64,000 nucleotides of DNA, from positions 62,001-126,000 of the forward strand of contig NZ_WKJJ01000002.1 of NCBI RefSeq assembly GCF_009674485.1. Reading direction: 5' to 3'. The notes under the pieces were generated by a model. That model searched no databases. It was not told the origin of the DNA and saw only the letters and a list, made by a program, of their open reading frames with translations. Below, in pieces: positions 24,311-32,500 of this stretch (position 1 is its first letter; each line of letters opens with the position of its first letter). This DNA is from Pseudoduganella rivuli. GTDB lineage: Bacteria > Pseudomonadota > Gammaproteobacteria > Burkholderiales > Burkholderiaceae_D. The translations under genes and the position numbers were made by a program.

Positions 24311-25543
24311 TTAAAACGACAGGATGAAGCGCGCGCCCTGCCCCACCGGCCTGGCGTAGCGCACCATGCCGCCATTGGCGTGCACCAGGTGGCGCACCAT
24401 GGCCAGGCCGATGCCGCGCCCCTGTTTTTTCGATGAAAAGAATGGCGTGAAAATGTGCGCTGCCATGTCTTCCGGCACGCCGGGACCGTTGTCGGCCACT
24501 TCGATGCGCAAGCGCCCGCCCCGGCTCAGGCGCGCACTCACCAGCAATTGCGGCTGCGGCGTGTCGCTGGTGGCTTCGGCCGCATTCTTCAGCAGGTTGA
24601 TCAGCGCCTGTTCCAGCTGGCCTGGATCGGCCATCACTTCCAGCGACGGCGGTTCCACGGTGAATTCCGCGCGGCCGCCGCGCGCCTGCCATTGCGGCGC
24701 CATCAACATCGACAGGCGCGCGAACAGGTCGCGCACCGCCACCGGCTCCGGCTGCGCGGGCGACACCGTGGACAGGCTGCGGTAGCTGCCAACGAAGTCC
24801 ACCAGGCTGGCCGCGCGGCGCGCTATGGCGTCCAGCGCCGTCCCCAGGTCGGCGCTGACGTCTTGCGGCAATCCGGCCTGGGCCTCGGCCAGCAAGTCGC
24901 CCGCCGTGCGCGACAGCGACGCCACCGGTGTCAGCGAATTCATGATTTCGTGCGTCAGCACCTGCACCAGCTGGCGCCACGCATTGAGCGCCTCGGCTTC
25001 CAGCTGGCTTTCCACCGGCAGCAGCGCGGCCAGGCGCTGCGCCTCGCCCTGCACCGTCAGCGCGGTGACAGCCGCCAGCGCCCGCTCGGCACCGCGCTCC
25101 GTCTCATAACTGACCAGCGCGCGGCCGCCGGACGCCTGCGCAGCCAGCAAGCGCCCGATGGCATGCGGATCGCTGGCGCGCCCCGGCGCCAGCAACCGCC
25201 GCGCACTGGCGTTCAGCGGCGTCACCGCATTTTCTCCCGCCGCGCCGGCAATGCTGAACAGGGCGATCGGCGCATGCTCCAGCCGCGCTTCCATGCCCTG
25301 CGCCGCGGCCAGCAGCGCTTGCCGGTCCGGGGACAGATCACCCGCCACGGCGCCGGCAGCCGGTCCGCGATGTGCTGAGGCCCGGCCCCGGCGCCACAGC
25401 ATGGCGATGGGAGGCAGGGCGGCAATCGCGCACAGCGTCAACAGGCGGGGCGAACCGGCCACGGTGGCCGCAGTCGCGGACAGCGCCATCAGGGCCGCCA
25501 CGCAGGCAACCGGCGCCATGCCGGGATACCGGTCAGATGCCAT
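24311..25543 (-). CDS. Sensor histidine kinase of the efflux-controlling two-component system
   Basis: About 410 aa from ATG 25543, which overlaps the response-regulator stop by 11 bp. Two N-terminal membrane helices (about 8-27 and 33-50), a short PAS-like sensing region (EHAPIALFSIAGAA), then the H-box LTHEIMNSLTPVASL, N-box LINLLKNAAEA, G1 DNGPGVP and G2 GRGIGLAMVR. The H-box HEIxNSLTP type is that of NtrB/NtrY-like kinases paired with sigma54 regulators. It probably phosphorylates the upstream regulator in response to an envelope signal or an efflux substrate. Confidence 0.88.
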   Translation of the reverse strand: MASDRYPGMAPVACVAALMALSATAATVAGSPRLLTLCAIAALPPIAMLWRRGRASAHRGPAAGAVAGDLSPDRQALLAAAQGMEARLEHAPIALFSIAGAAGENAVTPLNASARRLLAPGRASDPHAIGRLLAAQASGGRALVSYETERGAERALAAVTALTVQGEAQRLAALLPVESQLEAEALNAWRQLVQVLTHEIMNSLTPVASLSRTAGDLLAEAQAGLPQDVSADLGTALDAIARRAASLVDFVGSYRSLSTVSPAQPEPVAVRDLFARLSMLMAPQWQARGGRAEFTVEPPSLEVMADPGQLEQALINLLKNAAEATSDTPQPQLLVSARLSRGGRLRIEVADNGPGVPEDMAAHIFTPFFSSKKQGRGIGLAMVRHLVHANGGMVRYARPVGQGARFILSF

Positions 25544-26960
25544 GCTTGCCCAGCTTGCGGTACAAGGCCGCGCGGCTGACACCCAGCAGGCGCGCCGTGT
25601 GGCTGATGTTGCCGTTGGATGCGGCCAGCGCGGCGGCGATGGCGTCGCGCTCCAGCGCGCTCAATGTGAGGTCGTCGCTGACGATGCGTGGCGGCGTGGC
25701 CGAGCCGTCGCCACTGCCGTCCGCAAGTGCGGTATTGGCCGAATGCGCCTGTCCGGCCATGCCAACAGGCCCGGATACTCCCGCGTCCATGCCGGGCAGC
25801 CCGAAATCGGCCAGCCCATATTCCGCGCCGGCCCCGAGGATCACGGCGCGCTCGCAAGCATGGCGCAGCGCACGCACGTTGCCCGGCCACGCATATTGCA
25901 CCAGCAACTCCCGTGCGGAAGCTTCCAGCGTACGCGCGGGGCGCTGGTACTGGCGCTCATAGACATCGAGGTAATGGCGCAGCAGGCCCGGTATGTCTTC
26001 GCGCCGCTCGCGCAACGGCGGAATGCGGATCACGATGGTATTCAGGCGGAACAGCAAATCCGGCCGGAACACGGCGGGATCGAACAGTTTCACTTCATCG
26101 AGGTTGGTGGCGCTGACGATGCGCACGTTAATCGCTTCCGGCCTGTCCGCGCCAACCGGCGTCACTTCGCGCCGCTCCAGCACCGTCAGCAGCTTGGCCT
26201 GGGCGGCCAGCGCCATGTTGCCGATTTCATCGAGGAACAGCGTGCCGCCGGACGCCGCCTGGAAGCGTCCCGCGCGGTCGGACTTCGCATCCGTGAACGA
26301 GCCTTTGCGGTGGCCAAACAATTCGCTCTCGAACGTGGATTCGGGCAGCGCGCCCATGTCCACCGCCAGGCAAATGCCGTCCGCGCGGCGCGACGACGCG
26401 TGGATGGCGCGCGCCACCAGTTCCTTGCCCACACCATTCTCGCCCAGCACCATGACGTTGGCGTCGGTCGGACCCACGCTGGCAATCATGGCCTTCACGC
26501 TGCGCATGGCGGGCGAATCGCCCATCAGCGCGGTGCAGGCATCCGATGCGGCGCTGCGCACGGCGCGGCGCGCCAGCGCGGCATCGACGGCCGCCACCAA
26601 GCGCGCGTTGTCCCAGGGCTTGGTGATGAAATCGCAGGCGCCGCGCTTGAGCGCTTCCACCGCCAGCGGCACGTCGGCATAGGCGGTCAGCGCAATGACA
26701 AAAGGCGGCTGCGGCTGCACGCGCAGCAAATCCAGCAGCGCCAGCCCTTCGCCGCCATCGATGCGCCCGGGCGTGAAATTCAGGTCCAGCAGCACCACGT
26801 CCGGCGCCGACTGTTGCAGGTAGCGGGACAAGCGGGCCGGATCGGTCAGCGTGGCCACTTTGCCGTAGCGGCGGCGCAGCAGCAATTGCGCCGCGCAGGC
26901 GACATCGGCGTCGTCGTCGAGGATCAGGATGTGGGCGGTGGCGTCGTGCATGGGGCGCAT
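25533..26960 (-). CDS. NtrC-family sigma54-dependent response regulator with variant GAFTGA loop
   Basis: A 475-aa protein: receiver domain (LILDDDADV, phospho-acceptor VVLLDLNF, KPWDN), AAA+ domain (Walker A GENGVGKE, Walker B GTLFLDEIGNM, RFRPDLLFRLN-type arginine region) and a Fis-type HTH (NISHTARLLGVSRAALYRKL). The sigma54-contact loop reads GSFTDA rather than GAFTGA. Genes of this subgroup sit next to MacB-like efflux operons, as here, and a perfect sigma54 promoter faces it across the intergenic region. Co-transcribed with its kinase (11-bp overlap). Confidence 0.92.
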   Translation of the reverse strand: MRPMHDATAHILILDDDADVACAAQLLLRRRYGKVATLTDPARLSRYLQQSAPDVVLLDLNFTPGRIDGGEGLALLDLLRVQPQPPFVIALTAYADVPLAVEALKRGACDFITKPWDNARLVAAVDAALARRAVRSAASDACTALMGDSPAMRSVKAMIASVGPTDANVMVLGENGVGKELVARAIHASSRRADGICLAVDMGALPESTFESELFGHRKGSFTDAKSDRAGRFQAASGGTLFLDEIGNMALAAQAKLLTVLERREVTPVGADRPEAINVRIVSATNLDEVKLFDPAVFRPDLLFRLNTIVIRIPPLRERREDIPGLLRHYLDVYERQYQRPARTLEASARELLVQYAWPGNVRALRHACERAVILGAGAEYGLADFGLPGMDAGVSGPVGMAGQAHSANTALADGSGDGSATPPRIVSDDLTLSALERDAIAAALAASNGNISHTARLLGVSRAALYRKLGKHGI

Positions 26961-26983
26961 TCTAGCAGCACAATTTGCCCATG

Positions 26984-27042
26984 CGGACAGGCTTTTTCAG
27001 AGTGTCCGGTAATGAACACCGGCCATTGTCCGGATGCGGACA
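26984..27042. promoter_or_regulatory. Upstream activator sites (TGTCCG/CGGACA) for the NtrC-type regulator
   Basis: Four half-sites lie between the divergent regulator and efflux genes: CGGACA (26984-26989), TGTCCG (27003-27008), and the palindrome TGTCCG-GATG-CGGACA (27027-27042). They lie 30-90 bp upstream of a sigma54 core promoter, as expected of enhancer sites. Confidence 0.7.
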
Positions 27043-27072
27043 ACCGCGTTTCAAAAGCCCTGAAAACCGTGC

Positions 27073-27088
27073 TGGCACAAGGCTTGCA
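27073..27088 (+). promoter_or_regulatory. Sigma54 (-24/-12) promoter of the efflux operon
   Basis: TGGCACAAGGCTTGCA matches the RpoN consensus exactly (GG at 27074-27075, GC at 27086-27087). Transcription should start near 27099, which makes the ATG codons at 27092 and 27101 poor starts and favours ATG 27140 for the adaptor protein. Confidence 0.9.
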
Positions 27089-27139
27089 ATGATGGGCTGC
27101 ATGAACACACCCCAGCCCAAACTCGTCACCGGCGCCGCC

Positions 27140-28384
27140 ATGGACACCATCGTCCCCCGGCGGCGCGGCAAGCAAATCGCCGCCGCCTGCGTTACCGTGG
27201 CCGTCATCGCGGCAGCGACCAGCGCGCTGTGGTACTGGATGCCACGCGGCCTGCAAGTGCCGGCCGGCGACCTGCGCATCGCCACCGTGGAACAAGGCAT
27301 ATTCCGCGACGATATCGTGGTGCGCGCCAGCGCCGCGCCGCTGCGTTCCGTGATGCTGGACTCGGTGGAGTCGGGCCGCGTGGAAGAAGTCCATGCGCGC
27401 GACGGCGACCGCGTGCAGCAGGGACAGCTGCTGTTCCGCATTTCCAACCCGCAGCGCAACCTGGAATTGCTGGCGCGGCAGGCGGAGCACGCGCAGCAGA
27501 TTTCCAACCTGTCCAACCTGCGCGTGGCGCAGGAAGCCAGCCGCAGCGACCGCGAACGCCGCATCGACGACCTGGCATTCCAGCTGGAGCAAACGCGCAA
27601 GCAGCACGAGCGCAATGCGCGCCTGGCCGCGCAAGGCTATCTGTCCGCCGCCGCGCTGGAAGAGTCGCAGGACAGGCTGGCGCGCCAGCAGCGCGCACTG
27701 GCCCAGGCGCGCGACAGCGACGGCACCGAGACGCGGGTACGCGAACATGCGCTGGCGCAGCTGCAAACGGCGCTCGATGGCCTGAAATCCGGCCTGAAGC
27801 TGGTCAGCGCCACGGTCGATGCGCTGGCCGTGCGCGCGCCCACGGCAGGCCGCCTGACCGACTTCCATTTGCAGGTGGGCGAATCCATCGCCACCGGCAA
27901 GCACGTGGGCCGCATCGACGACCCGGACCATTTCAAGCTCACGGCGGAAGTGGACGAGTTTTACCTGAAGCGCGTGGCCGTGGGCCGCCACGGCGCGGTG
28001 CTGCAGGATGGCCGCAGCTACGCGGTCGACGTGGCCACCGTATACCCGCAAATCACGGCCGGCCGCTTCACGGTGGAACTGGTGTTCAGCGCCGCCGCGC
28101 CGGAACAGCTCAGCCCGGGCCAGAGCCTGGATGCGCGCATCGCCTTGGGCGAACCGGCGCCCGCGCTGCTGCTGCCGAACGGAGCCTTCATGAACGACAG
28201 CGGCGGCGCGTGGGTGTTCGTGCTGTCGCCGGACGGCGCATTGGCCGAACGCCGGGACATCCGCACCGGCCGCCGCAACAACAGCCAGATCGAAGTGCTG
28301 GGCGGGCTGGCCCGCGGCGAGCGCGTCATCGTTTCCGGCTACGCCTCCTATGGCAAGGCACCCAGGCTGCAAATTTCCAAGTAA
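27140..28384 (+). CDS. Periplasmic adaptor (HlyD/MacA-type) of MacB-like efflux system
   Basis: About 414 aa. The N-terminus is a basic stretch then a single membrane anchor (IAAACVTVAVIAAATSALWY). Next are the lipoyl half-motifs (VESGRVEEVHARDGDRVQQG and ALAVRAPTAGRLTDFHLQVG) around a long coiled-coil hairpin (about 95-210), then beta-barrel and membrane-proximal domains (LSPGQSLDARIALGEPAPAL). The adaptor couples an inner-membrane ABC transporter to an outer-membrane channel or lipid acceptor. The frame is open from 26975, but the sigma54 promoter places the mRNA start at about 27099. First gene of a three-gene operon. Confidence 0.88.
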   Translation: MDTIVPRRRGKQIAAACVTVAVIAAATSALWYWMPRGLQVPAGDLRIATVEQGIFRDDIVVRASAAPLRSVMLDSVESGRVEEVHARDGDRVQQGQLLFRISNPQRNLELLARQAEHAQQISNLSNLRVAQEASRSDRERRIDDLAFQLEQTRKQHERNARLAAQGYLSAAALEESQDRLARQQRALAQARDSDGTETRVREHALAQLQTALDGLKSGLKLVSATVDALAVRAPTAGRLTDFHLQVGESIATGKHVGRIDDPDHFKLTAEVDEFYLKRVAVGRHGAVLQDGRSYAVDVATVYPQITAGRFTVELVFSAAAPEQLSPGQSLDARIALGEPAPALLLPNGAFMNDSGGAWVFVLSPDGALAERRDIRTGRRNNSQIEVLGGLARGERVIVSGYASYGKAPRLQISK

Positions 28385-28413
28385 GCTCACCACCAAACGA
28401 AAAAGGAGAACCC

Positions 28414-29094
28414 ATGCTCAAGCTATCTGGCGTCAGCAAAATCCACCAGGCAGGCGAAGTGCAAACCACGGCGCTGGACCGCATCGACCTGGAAATCGAC
28501 GCTGGCGAATACGTCGCCATCACCGGTCCGTCCGGCTGCGGGAAATCCACCCTGCTCAGCCTACTTGGCCTGCTCGATGTGCCCAGCAGCGGCGACTACT
28601 GGTTCGACGGCAAAAACGTGGCCGGCTGGAGCGAGGCAAAACTCAACGAACTGCGGCGCGGCCGCATCGGCTTCATTTTCCAGAGCTTTAACCTGATCGA
28701 AGAATTGAGCGTGTTCGAAAACGTGGAACTGGCGCTGGAATATACCGGCATGCCGTCGCGCGAACGCAAGGCCAAGGTCACGGCCATGCTGAACAAGCTG
28801 GGCGTGGTGCACCGGGCGGATCACCGTCCTTCGCAACTGTCCGGCGGCCAGCAGCAGCGCGTCGCCATCGCGCGCGCACTGGTGGCGGGACCGGCCGTGC
28901 TGCTGGCCGACGAACCGACCGGTAACCTGGACACGGCGCACGGCGATGAAGTTATGCGGCTGCTGCGCACCATCAATGCCGAAGGCACCACCGTGGTCAT
29001 GGTCACGCACTCGCCCGCGCATGCCGCGCAGGCGTCTCGCACCCTGAACCTGCTCGATGGCCGCATCATGGTCGACGCGCTGCGTGCCGCATGA
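28414..29094 (+). CDS. MacB/LolD-type ABC ATPase
   Basis: 226 aa from ATG 28414 with AAGGAG five bases before. Walker A GPSGCGKST, Q-loop FIFQSFNLI, signature LSGGQQQRVAIARAL, Walker B VLLADEPTGNLD and H-loop VTHSPAHA are all present. The FQSFNL Q-loop and EPTGNLD Walker B are the MacB/LolD subgroup. It energises the FtsX-like permease encoded next, whose start overlaps its stop (ATGA). The frame is open far upstream through the adaptor gene, but that is a GC-rich shadow. Confidence 0.95.
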   Translation: MLKLSGVSKIHQAGEVQTTALDRIDLEIDAGEYVAITGPSGCGKSTLLSLLGLLDVPSSGDYWFDGKNVAGWSEAKLNELRRGRIGFIFQSFNLIEELSVFENVELALEYTGMPSRERKAKVTAMLNKLGVVHRADHRPSQLSGGQQQRVAIARALVAGPAVLLADEPTGNLDTAHGDEVMRLLRTINAEGTTVVMVTHSPAHAAQASRTLNLLDGRIMVDALRAA

Positions 29095-31472
29095 AGCTGC
29101 GCGATTTCCGTATTGGCTGGCGCCTGCTGTTGCAGGAGCGCGCCTACTCGATCGTCTCCATTGCCGGGCTGGCGGTGGGCCTGGCGGCCTGCTTCCTGCT
29201 GCTGGGCTTCGTGCGCTACTGCCTGGACTACAACAGCCACGTGCCGGACGCCGCGCGCGTGTATGCCATCAAGCAGCGCATCAACGTTTTCCCGCGCCCG
29301 GAGTGGGCGGTGTACGCCGGGTTACCGCTGCGCGACGCGGCGCTGGCCAGCGGCATGGTGGAGCAAGCCGCCATCATGCGCGAAATGGAAATGCAGTTGG
29401 TGGTGGAGCGCCAGCGCTACAAGGCGGCGGTGGACGTGGCCGATCCCGCCGCAATCGGGCTGCTGGGCCTGCGCCCGCTGCAGGGCGATTTGCCGGCGGC
29501 GCTGACGCGGCCGGACGGCCTGGCGCTGACACAGGAACTGGCGCGCAAGCTGTTTGGCGCGGAACCTGCGCTGGGCCGCAGCGTGAAGCTCAACGACTCC
29601 GTGCTGCAGGTGCTGGCCGTGGTGGCGGATGCTCCCGCCAACAGCACCATGCCATACGAGGCGCTGATCGGCACCGCCAGCACGGCCTGGCCCGACCGCG
29701 CCGATTACCGCACCAACCTGCGCCGCCGCGGCTCGATCTACCTTCGCCTGAAGCCGGGCGCGGATCCAGGCCTGCTGGCGCAGCAGCTGCAGTCATTCGT
29801 CAACCAGCACCCCAGCGAAGTCACGGTCCGTACCGGTCCGCTGGGACAAAACCTGAACGGCCGCAACGTGACGGACATCGCGCTGGCCGCCATGCCGGAC
29901 CTGTACTTTGATGCAGAACTGGCGGCGGGCCGCTATGGCAGCCGGTACGGCAACCGTGGCAGCATGCTGGCGCTGGCGGCCGTGGCGGGGCTGATCCTGC
30001 TGCTGGCGGCGGCCAATTATGTGAACCTGGCCACCGTGCGCACCTTGCGGCGCCAGCGCGAGGTCGCCATGCGCAAGCTGCTGGGCGCCAGCCCGGCGAG
30101 GCTGGTAATGCAGTTCCTGGCCGAGTCGTCGCTGGTGGCAATGCTTGCCACTGCGGCGGGCCTGGTGCTGGTGTGGTTGTGCCTGCCCGCATTTGCCGCG
30201 CTGGTGAACCGCAAGCTGGACAGCGTGCTGTCGCCGGCCAACTGCGCGGCGGCCCTGGCGCTGGGCTTGCTTGTGGGCCTGTGCGCGGGCGCCTACCCGG
30301 CCTGGATCGCGCTGCGGGTGCGCCCCGCCGTGGCGCTGGCCGGACGCGGCGACAGTGAAACGGCAGCAGGCCTGTGGCTGCGCCGCGCGCTCACCGTTCT
30401 GCAATTCAGCGTCGCCATGGCGCTGACTGCGACCACAGTCGCCATTGCGTGGCAAACCGATTACGCCAACCATGCGGACCGCGGCTTCAACCCGGACGGC
30501 CTGCTGGTGCTGGACTTGCCGACCGATAGCGGCCAGCCCGCCGCCGCCGACTTCCTGGCCGCACTGGCGCGCCTGCCCGGTGTGCACGGCGTGAACGCCA
30601 TGTCCGAAGCAGTGGGGCGCGACGATAACATGATGACCGGCGTCATGCTGGGCCGCCATGGCGACGCCGTGCGCATGGAGCTGCGCACCGTCAGTCCGGA
30701 ATTTTTCAGCGTCTACGGCCTGAAACCGCTGTATGGCCGCCTGTTCGACAAGGCGCAAGATCCGCCGGATGCCGGCAAAGTGGTGCTGAACGTGGCGGCC
30801 GCGCTGGCGCTGGGTTTCGCCACGCCGCAAGACGCGGTGGGCCAGCGCCTGGGTGAACAGCTGGTCATCGGCATCGCGCCGGAAGTCCGCTACCAAAGCC
30901 TGCGCCAACTGGGGCAGCCGCTGGCCTATATCGCGCGCGGCGGCGCCGTGGCCAGCCTGCGCGCAGACGCCGACGTGGCCACCATGCGGGAAGCCATCCT
31001 GCCGCTGTGGCAGCGCTACTTCCCTGAACAAGACCTGGAATTGCGCAGCGCCGCCAGCATGTTCGGGCTGGCGTACCAGGAAGATGCGCAGCTGGCGCGC
31101 ATGCTGGCTGCCGCCAGCCTGATCGCGGTGGTGCTGGCGGCGTGCGGCATTTACGTGCTGTCGGCCTACAGCGTGCAGCGCCGCCGCCGTGAAATCGTCT
31201 TGCGCAAGCTGCATGGCGCGGGCCGCGCCGCCATCGTGCAACTGGTGGGGCGGGAATTCGCCGCGCTGTTGGGCGCCGGCGCCCTGCTCGGCTTGCCGCC
31301 CGCCGCCATGGCGATCCGCCAGCACCTGGGCGGTTTTGTCGAGCATGCACCGCTGGGCCTGTGGCCGCTGGCGGGCGCGCTGCTGCTGGCCATGCTGGTG
31401 GCGCTGGCCGCCACCGCGCGCCATACATTGACAGCGCTGCGGCTTTCTCCCGCAGCCGCCCTGCGCGGCTAG
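29091..31472 (+). CDS. FtsX/MacB-like ABC permease
   Basis: A 793-aa permease with eight membrane helices in two FtsX-like units. Helix 1 is at about 20-42 (YSIVSIAGLAVGLAACFLLL), followed by a MacB-type periplasmic domain; helices 2-4 are about 285-420 with the coupling motif RRQREVAMRKLLGAS. The second unit repeats this (helix near 440, periplasmic domain, and helices 690-785 with RRRREIVLRKLHGAG). The duplicated layout is typical of the YknZ/SalY relatives controlled by NtrC-type regulators. Substrate unknown: peptides, lipids or antimicrobials are possible. Last gene of the operon; a terminator follows at once. Confidence 0.9.
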   Translation: MKLRDFRIGWRLLLQERAYSIVSIAGLAVGLAACFLLLGFVRYCLDYNSHVPDAARVYAIKQRINVFPRPEWAVYAGLPLRDAALASGMVEQAAIMREMEMQLVVERQRYKAAVDVADPAAIGLLGLRPLQGDLPAALTRPDGLALTQELARKLFGAEPALGRSVKLNDSVLQVLAVVADAPANSTMPYEALIGTASTAWPDRADYRTNLRRRGSIYLRLKPGADPGLLAQQLQSFVNQHPSEVTVRTGPLGQNLNGRNVTDIALAAMPDLYFDAELAAGRYGSRYGNRGSMLALAAVAGLILLLAAANYVNLATVRTLRRQREVAMRKLLGASPARLVMQFLAESSLVAMLATAAGLVLVWLCLPAFAALVNRKLDSVLSPANCAAALALGLLVGLCAGAYPAWIALRVRPAVALAGRGDSETAAGLWLRRALTVLQFSVAMALTATTVAIAWQTDYANHADRGFNPDGLLVLDLPTDSGQPAAADFLAALARLPGVHGVNAMSEAVGRDDNMMTGVMLGRHGDAVRMELRTVSPEFFSVYGLKPLYGRLFDKAQDPPDAGKVVLNVAAALALGFATPQDAVGQRLGEQLVIGIAPEVRYQSLRQLGQPLAYIARGGAVASLRADADVATMREAILPLWQRYFPEQDLELRSAASMFGLAYQEDAQLARMLAAASLIAVVLAACGIYVLSAYSVQRRRREIVLRKLHGAGRAAIVQLVGREFAALLGAGALLGLPPAAMAIRQHLGGFVEHAPLGLWPLAGALLLAMLVALAATARHTLTALRLSPAAALRG

Positions 31473-31480
31473 CACGGGCG

Positions 31481-31521
31481 AAAAAAATCCCCGCTGCGCG
31501 GAGCGCAAGCGGGGATTTTTT
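31481..31521. terminator. Bidirectional terminator between efflux permease and FKBP genes
   Basis: AAAAAATCCCCGCT and AGCGGGGATTTTTT form a 14-bp stem around a 12-base loop, with T-runs on both sides, serving both convergent genes. Confidence 0.92.
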
Positions 31522-31537
31522 CTTCAGCGGGCTGGAA

Positions 31538-32386
31538 TTACTTCACGCCCACCAGTTCGATATCGAAGATCAATTCGGCATTTGGCGGAATCTTCACGGT
31601 GGTGACACCGGCGGAATCGGTCGACGAAACGCCAGCGGAGCCGTAAGCCAGTTGCGGTGGGATTTGTACTGTCCGCTTGCCGCCGACTTTCATGCCCAGC
31701 AGGGCGGAATCCCAGCCCTTGATACCACCACCCAGCACGAAGGTGAAGGTGCCATCGGTGCTGGTGTCGAATTGCGTGCCTTTGTTCTCCGGCTTGGTGG
31801 CGTCATACAGCCAGCCCGTGTATTTTACGACCAGCGTCTTGCTGTATTCGACCGGCGCACCGGTCCCCGCAACCTCTTTCAGGATCTGCACAGCGGCCGA
31901 CGGCGACGCCTTCTTCAGCGACACGACCTCCACCTCGAAAACCACCGGGGTATAGACCGGTACTTTGACGTTCTGCGGGCTGGTGTATTCATGCACACCG
32001 TACGCCAGGTTGTAAGGCATCACCAGGTTGGCTTTGCCGCCCACTTTCATACCGGGCACGCCCTGATCCCAGCCCAGCAAGGTGTAGTTGGTACCCGGCA
32101 GCACGGCGCCAGTACCGGCCGCGAAGCTGCGGCTGCCCGTCTCAAACTGCGCGCCGCGCGAATTCGGTTTGGTGCTGTCGTACAGATAGCCCGTGTAATT
32201 GACCGTGGCCAGATCGCCCGCCACCACGGTTTCGCCGGTGCCGACCACCAAGTCGGTCTTGGCGTACGCCGGTTGGGCCGGAATCTCCGCCGTCGTGGCT
32301 TTCTTGGCGCCGCCGCAGGCTGTCAGCGCCAGTACGCAGACCAGCGGCACGGCTTTCTGGAACATCGTCAGGAACATCGATTTCAT
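31538..32386 (-). CDS. Tandem FKBP-type peptidyl-prolyl isomerase lipoprotein
   Basis: About 282 aa from ATG 32386, preceded by GAAGGG; an ATG four codons upstream overlaps that site. A lipoprotein signal ends LALTACGG. Two FKBP domains follow: the first (about 48-155) with VNYTGYLYDSTKPNSRG, and the second (about 165-280) with VKYTGWLYDATKPENKG, VLGGGIKGWDSALLGMKVGG and LAYGSAG. The second keeps the usual active-site aromatics (GW, F, Y); the first is more diverged (GWDQGVPGMKVGG). It is likely anchored in the periplasm as a folding catalyst or chaperone. Most FKBP lipoproteins have one domain, so the duplication is mildly unusual. Confidence 0.9.
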   Translation of the reverse strand: MKSMFLTMFQKAVPLVCVLALTACGGAKKATTAEIPAQPAYAKTDLVVGTGETVVAGDLATVNYTGYLYDSTKPNSRGAQFETGSRSFAAGTGAVLPGTNYTLLGWDQGVPGMKVGGKANLVMPYNLAYGVHEYTSPQNVKVPVYTPVVFEVEVVSLKKASPSAAVQILKEVAGTGAPVEYSKTLVVKYTGWLYDATKPENKGTQFDTSTDGTFTFVLGGGIKGWDSALLGMKVGGKRTVQIPPQLAYGSAGVSSTDSAGVTTVKIPPNAELIFDIELVGVK

Positions 32387-32500
32387 AAAACCCTTCAATT
32401 AGTAGACATGCCGATCCGGCCAGGGCAGCAGTTTAGCAGACTGCCGCAGGCGGTTTGGCGGATGTAGATTTCCGTTACAAATATCAATCTCAGAGCAAAC

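Noticed and set aside
24455..25378. Long antisense open frame across the sensor kinase gene
   Set aside because: Arg/Gln/His-rich translation typical of GC-rich shadow frames; the opposite strand has clear kinase motifs.
29793..31508. 571-codon antisense frame across the FtsX permease
   Set aside because: Low-complexity His/Gln/Arg composition and no domain; shadow of a real gene.
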